The notes beneath the pieces were generated by a model that was not told the origin of the DNA, did not search any database, and saw nothing but the letters and a program-made list of their open reading frames with translations. Position numbers and translations under genes: made by a program. From JBBQWS01 sp038210415 (GTDB taxonomy: Bacteria; Actinomycetota; Actinomycetes; Prado026), in assembly GCA_038210415.1 (NCBI GenBank), contig JBBQWS010000074.1, positions 1-13,636 on the forward strand: DNA of 13,636 bases, given 5' to 3'. How positions within the stretch are numbered: position 1 is the first letter of the stretch; each line of letters opens with the position of its first letter. Below are positions 12,685-13,636 of the stretch, piece after piece.

Positions 12685-13636
12685 GTGCTTGGCACCGCCG
12701 TGCTCCCCGTCGTGACAGGGGTCTGGGTGCTCCCGCTGGTAGTGCTCGTGCAGGTGTGCGCGGCGACCCTGGTCGCCGGTTCGCTGCACGGCGACCTTGC
12801 CGAACCGTCGACCGAGCATGCGGGGCGGGGACCCGCCCGGATCGCCGCCGCCTCTGTGATGATGTTGCTGGTCGTGTTCTTCTGGCAGTTCTACGTCGTG
12901 CTGCTGATGCCGTTCCCGCGTTGGCTGATCCCCCTCGTCGCGCCGGTCCTGATCACCGTGGCCGCCCTTCGACGCCCGGTCGCCGCGCTGGTGCCGCTGG
13001 GGTTGTTCGTCACCCGGCCGGCACCATCGACGGCTGGGGCAGCCACCACGTCGGTGCGGGTCATGACGTACAACATCCGCAGCGGCGTCGATGCCGGCGG
13101 CCAGCTGCGCCCGGACGTGACCGCCGACGTGATCCGCTCGTACGCACCGGACGTCGTCGTGCTTCAGGAGGTGGGGCGCGGTTGGTCCGTGCACGGCGGA
13201 ATCGACGTCCTCACCTACCTGCAGGACCGGCTCCAGCTGAAGGCGGTCTACGTCGGCGCAGCCGACAGCCAGTTCGGCAACGTGCGTCACGGCTGCCGAT
13301 GACCACGGTCTCGACGGACGAGGTCCCGTACGACGGCGGGCAGCGTCGCAGCTACGTCAGCGTCGAGATCGATGTGGCGGCCACCCGCTGCTCGTCGTAG
13401 GGGCACACCTGGAGGACCGGTCGGTGGTGCAGTTGCGAGCGCTGCGCGGGCTGGTCGGCAGCACCGTGCCTGCGGTGCTTGCCGGAGACTTCAAGCTGCA
13501 CCCGGACGAGCCGGAGGTCGCCGAGCTCGCCGGTCTCGCGGATGCCGTAGCGGTGACCGGTGACCGCTGCCGCACCACCGCGGCCGACCCGGCGCGACCG
13601 TGTGACCGCCCGGACTGGATCCTCGTCACTCCCGAC
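12685..13636 (+). pseudogene. Membrane-anchored endonuclease/exonuclease/phosphatase (EEP) protein, frameshifted
   Basis: Hydrophobic N-terminal segments (from about 12685, and again about 12855-13010) lead into an EEP domain starting VRVMTYNIRSG, then DVVVLQEVGRGW, HGGIDVLTYLQDRL and QFGN. The frame then meets TGA at 13300-13302. The expected continuation, RLPMTTVS to RRSYVSVEIDV, resumes at 13290 in a second frame, which stops at TAG 13398-13400. The next part, HPLLVVGAHLEDRSV to DRPDWILVTPD, runs in a third frame to the window end. So there are two frameshifts, near 13278-13290 (apparently four bases short) and near 13377-13379 (one base short). The usual GDxN metal/phosphate motif reads GDFK (13484-13495). 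Both facts suggest a dead gene, though assembly errors could explain the shifts. The true 5' end is unclear. Confidence 0.8.

Noticed and set aside
12613..13290. Long N-terminal extension of the CPBP protease frame
   Set aside because: Translation is His/Gln/Arg/Gly-rich and antisense to the recognisable EEP domain; chance opening in GC-rich DNA.
1..13636. CRISPR arrays, tRNA or rRNA genes
   Set aside because: No regularly spaced repeats and no cloverleaf or rRNA-like sequence noticed on either strand.

Overview
The window is very GC-rich, uses GTG and TTG starts freely, and has genes with no Shine-Dalgarno sequence but a TAnnnT hexamer 6-7 bases before the start codon. Together with a DUF222/HNH relict, a DtxR/IdeR-type regulator and a two-half ABC-2 exporter, this points to a chromosomal segment of an actinobacterium. 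Nocardioides-like or related orders are my guess; the sequence does not settle it.

Layout. 1-206: right end of an insertion sequence (C-terminal transposase fragment plus a putative terminal repeat) that abuts, without a gap, a 5'-truncated DUF222/HNH endonuclease gene (207-914). The HNH core of that gene carries a 69-bp tandem duplication. 915-1192 holds no gene. 1193-3921 (minus): a compact three-gene unit read as photolyase, then a ParA-type ATPase, then a small basic protein with a ribbon-helix-helix-like C-terminus. The last two overlap at ATGA. Divergent from it, 4043-6850 (plus): a DtxR/IdeR-family metal-dependent repressor, a class III aminotransferase, and an SDR oxidoreductase of the enoyl-CoA-reductase-like type. 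6847-7944 (minus): a secreted HExxH metalloprotease whose stop codon shares the palindrome CTAG with the SDR stop. 8079-9476 (plus): a PLP group II amino-acid decarboxylase. 9502-11983 (plus): an ABC exporter (ATPase plus a 530-residue permease, 8-base overlap). 12007-12612 (minus): a CPBP-family membrane protease. About 12685 to the window end (plus): a membrane-anchored endonuclease/exonuclease/phosphatase (EEP) gene broken by two frameshifts.

How it fits together. Most of the window is housekeeping or accessory metabolism and not one obvious pathway. The best candidate for something under-described is the photolyase-ParA-RHH-like unit. It looks like an orphan ParA positioning or segregation pair, translationally coupled and apparently expressed with a DNA-repair enzyme from a leaderless promoter. 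Both ends of the window show decay: an IS insertion and duplication on the left, and a frameshifted EEP gene with an abnormal catalytic motif on the right. Family assignments rest on motifs read by eye; no database search was possible.
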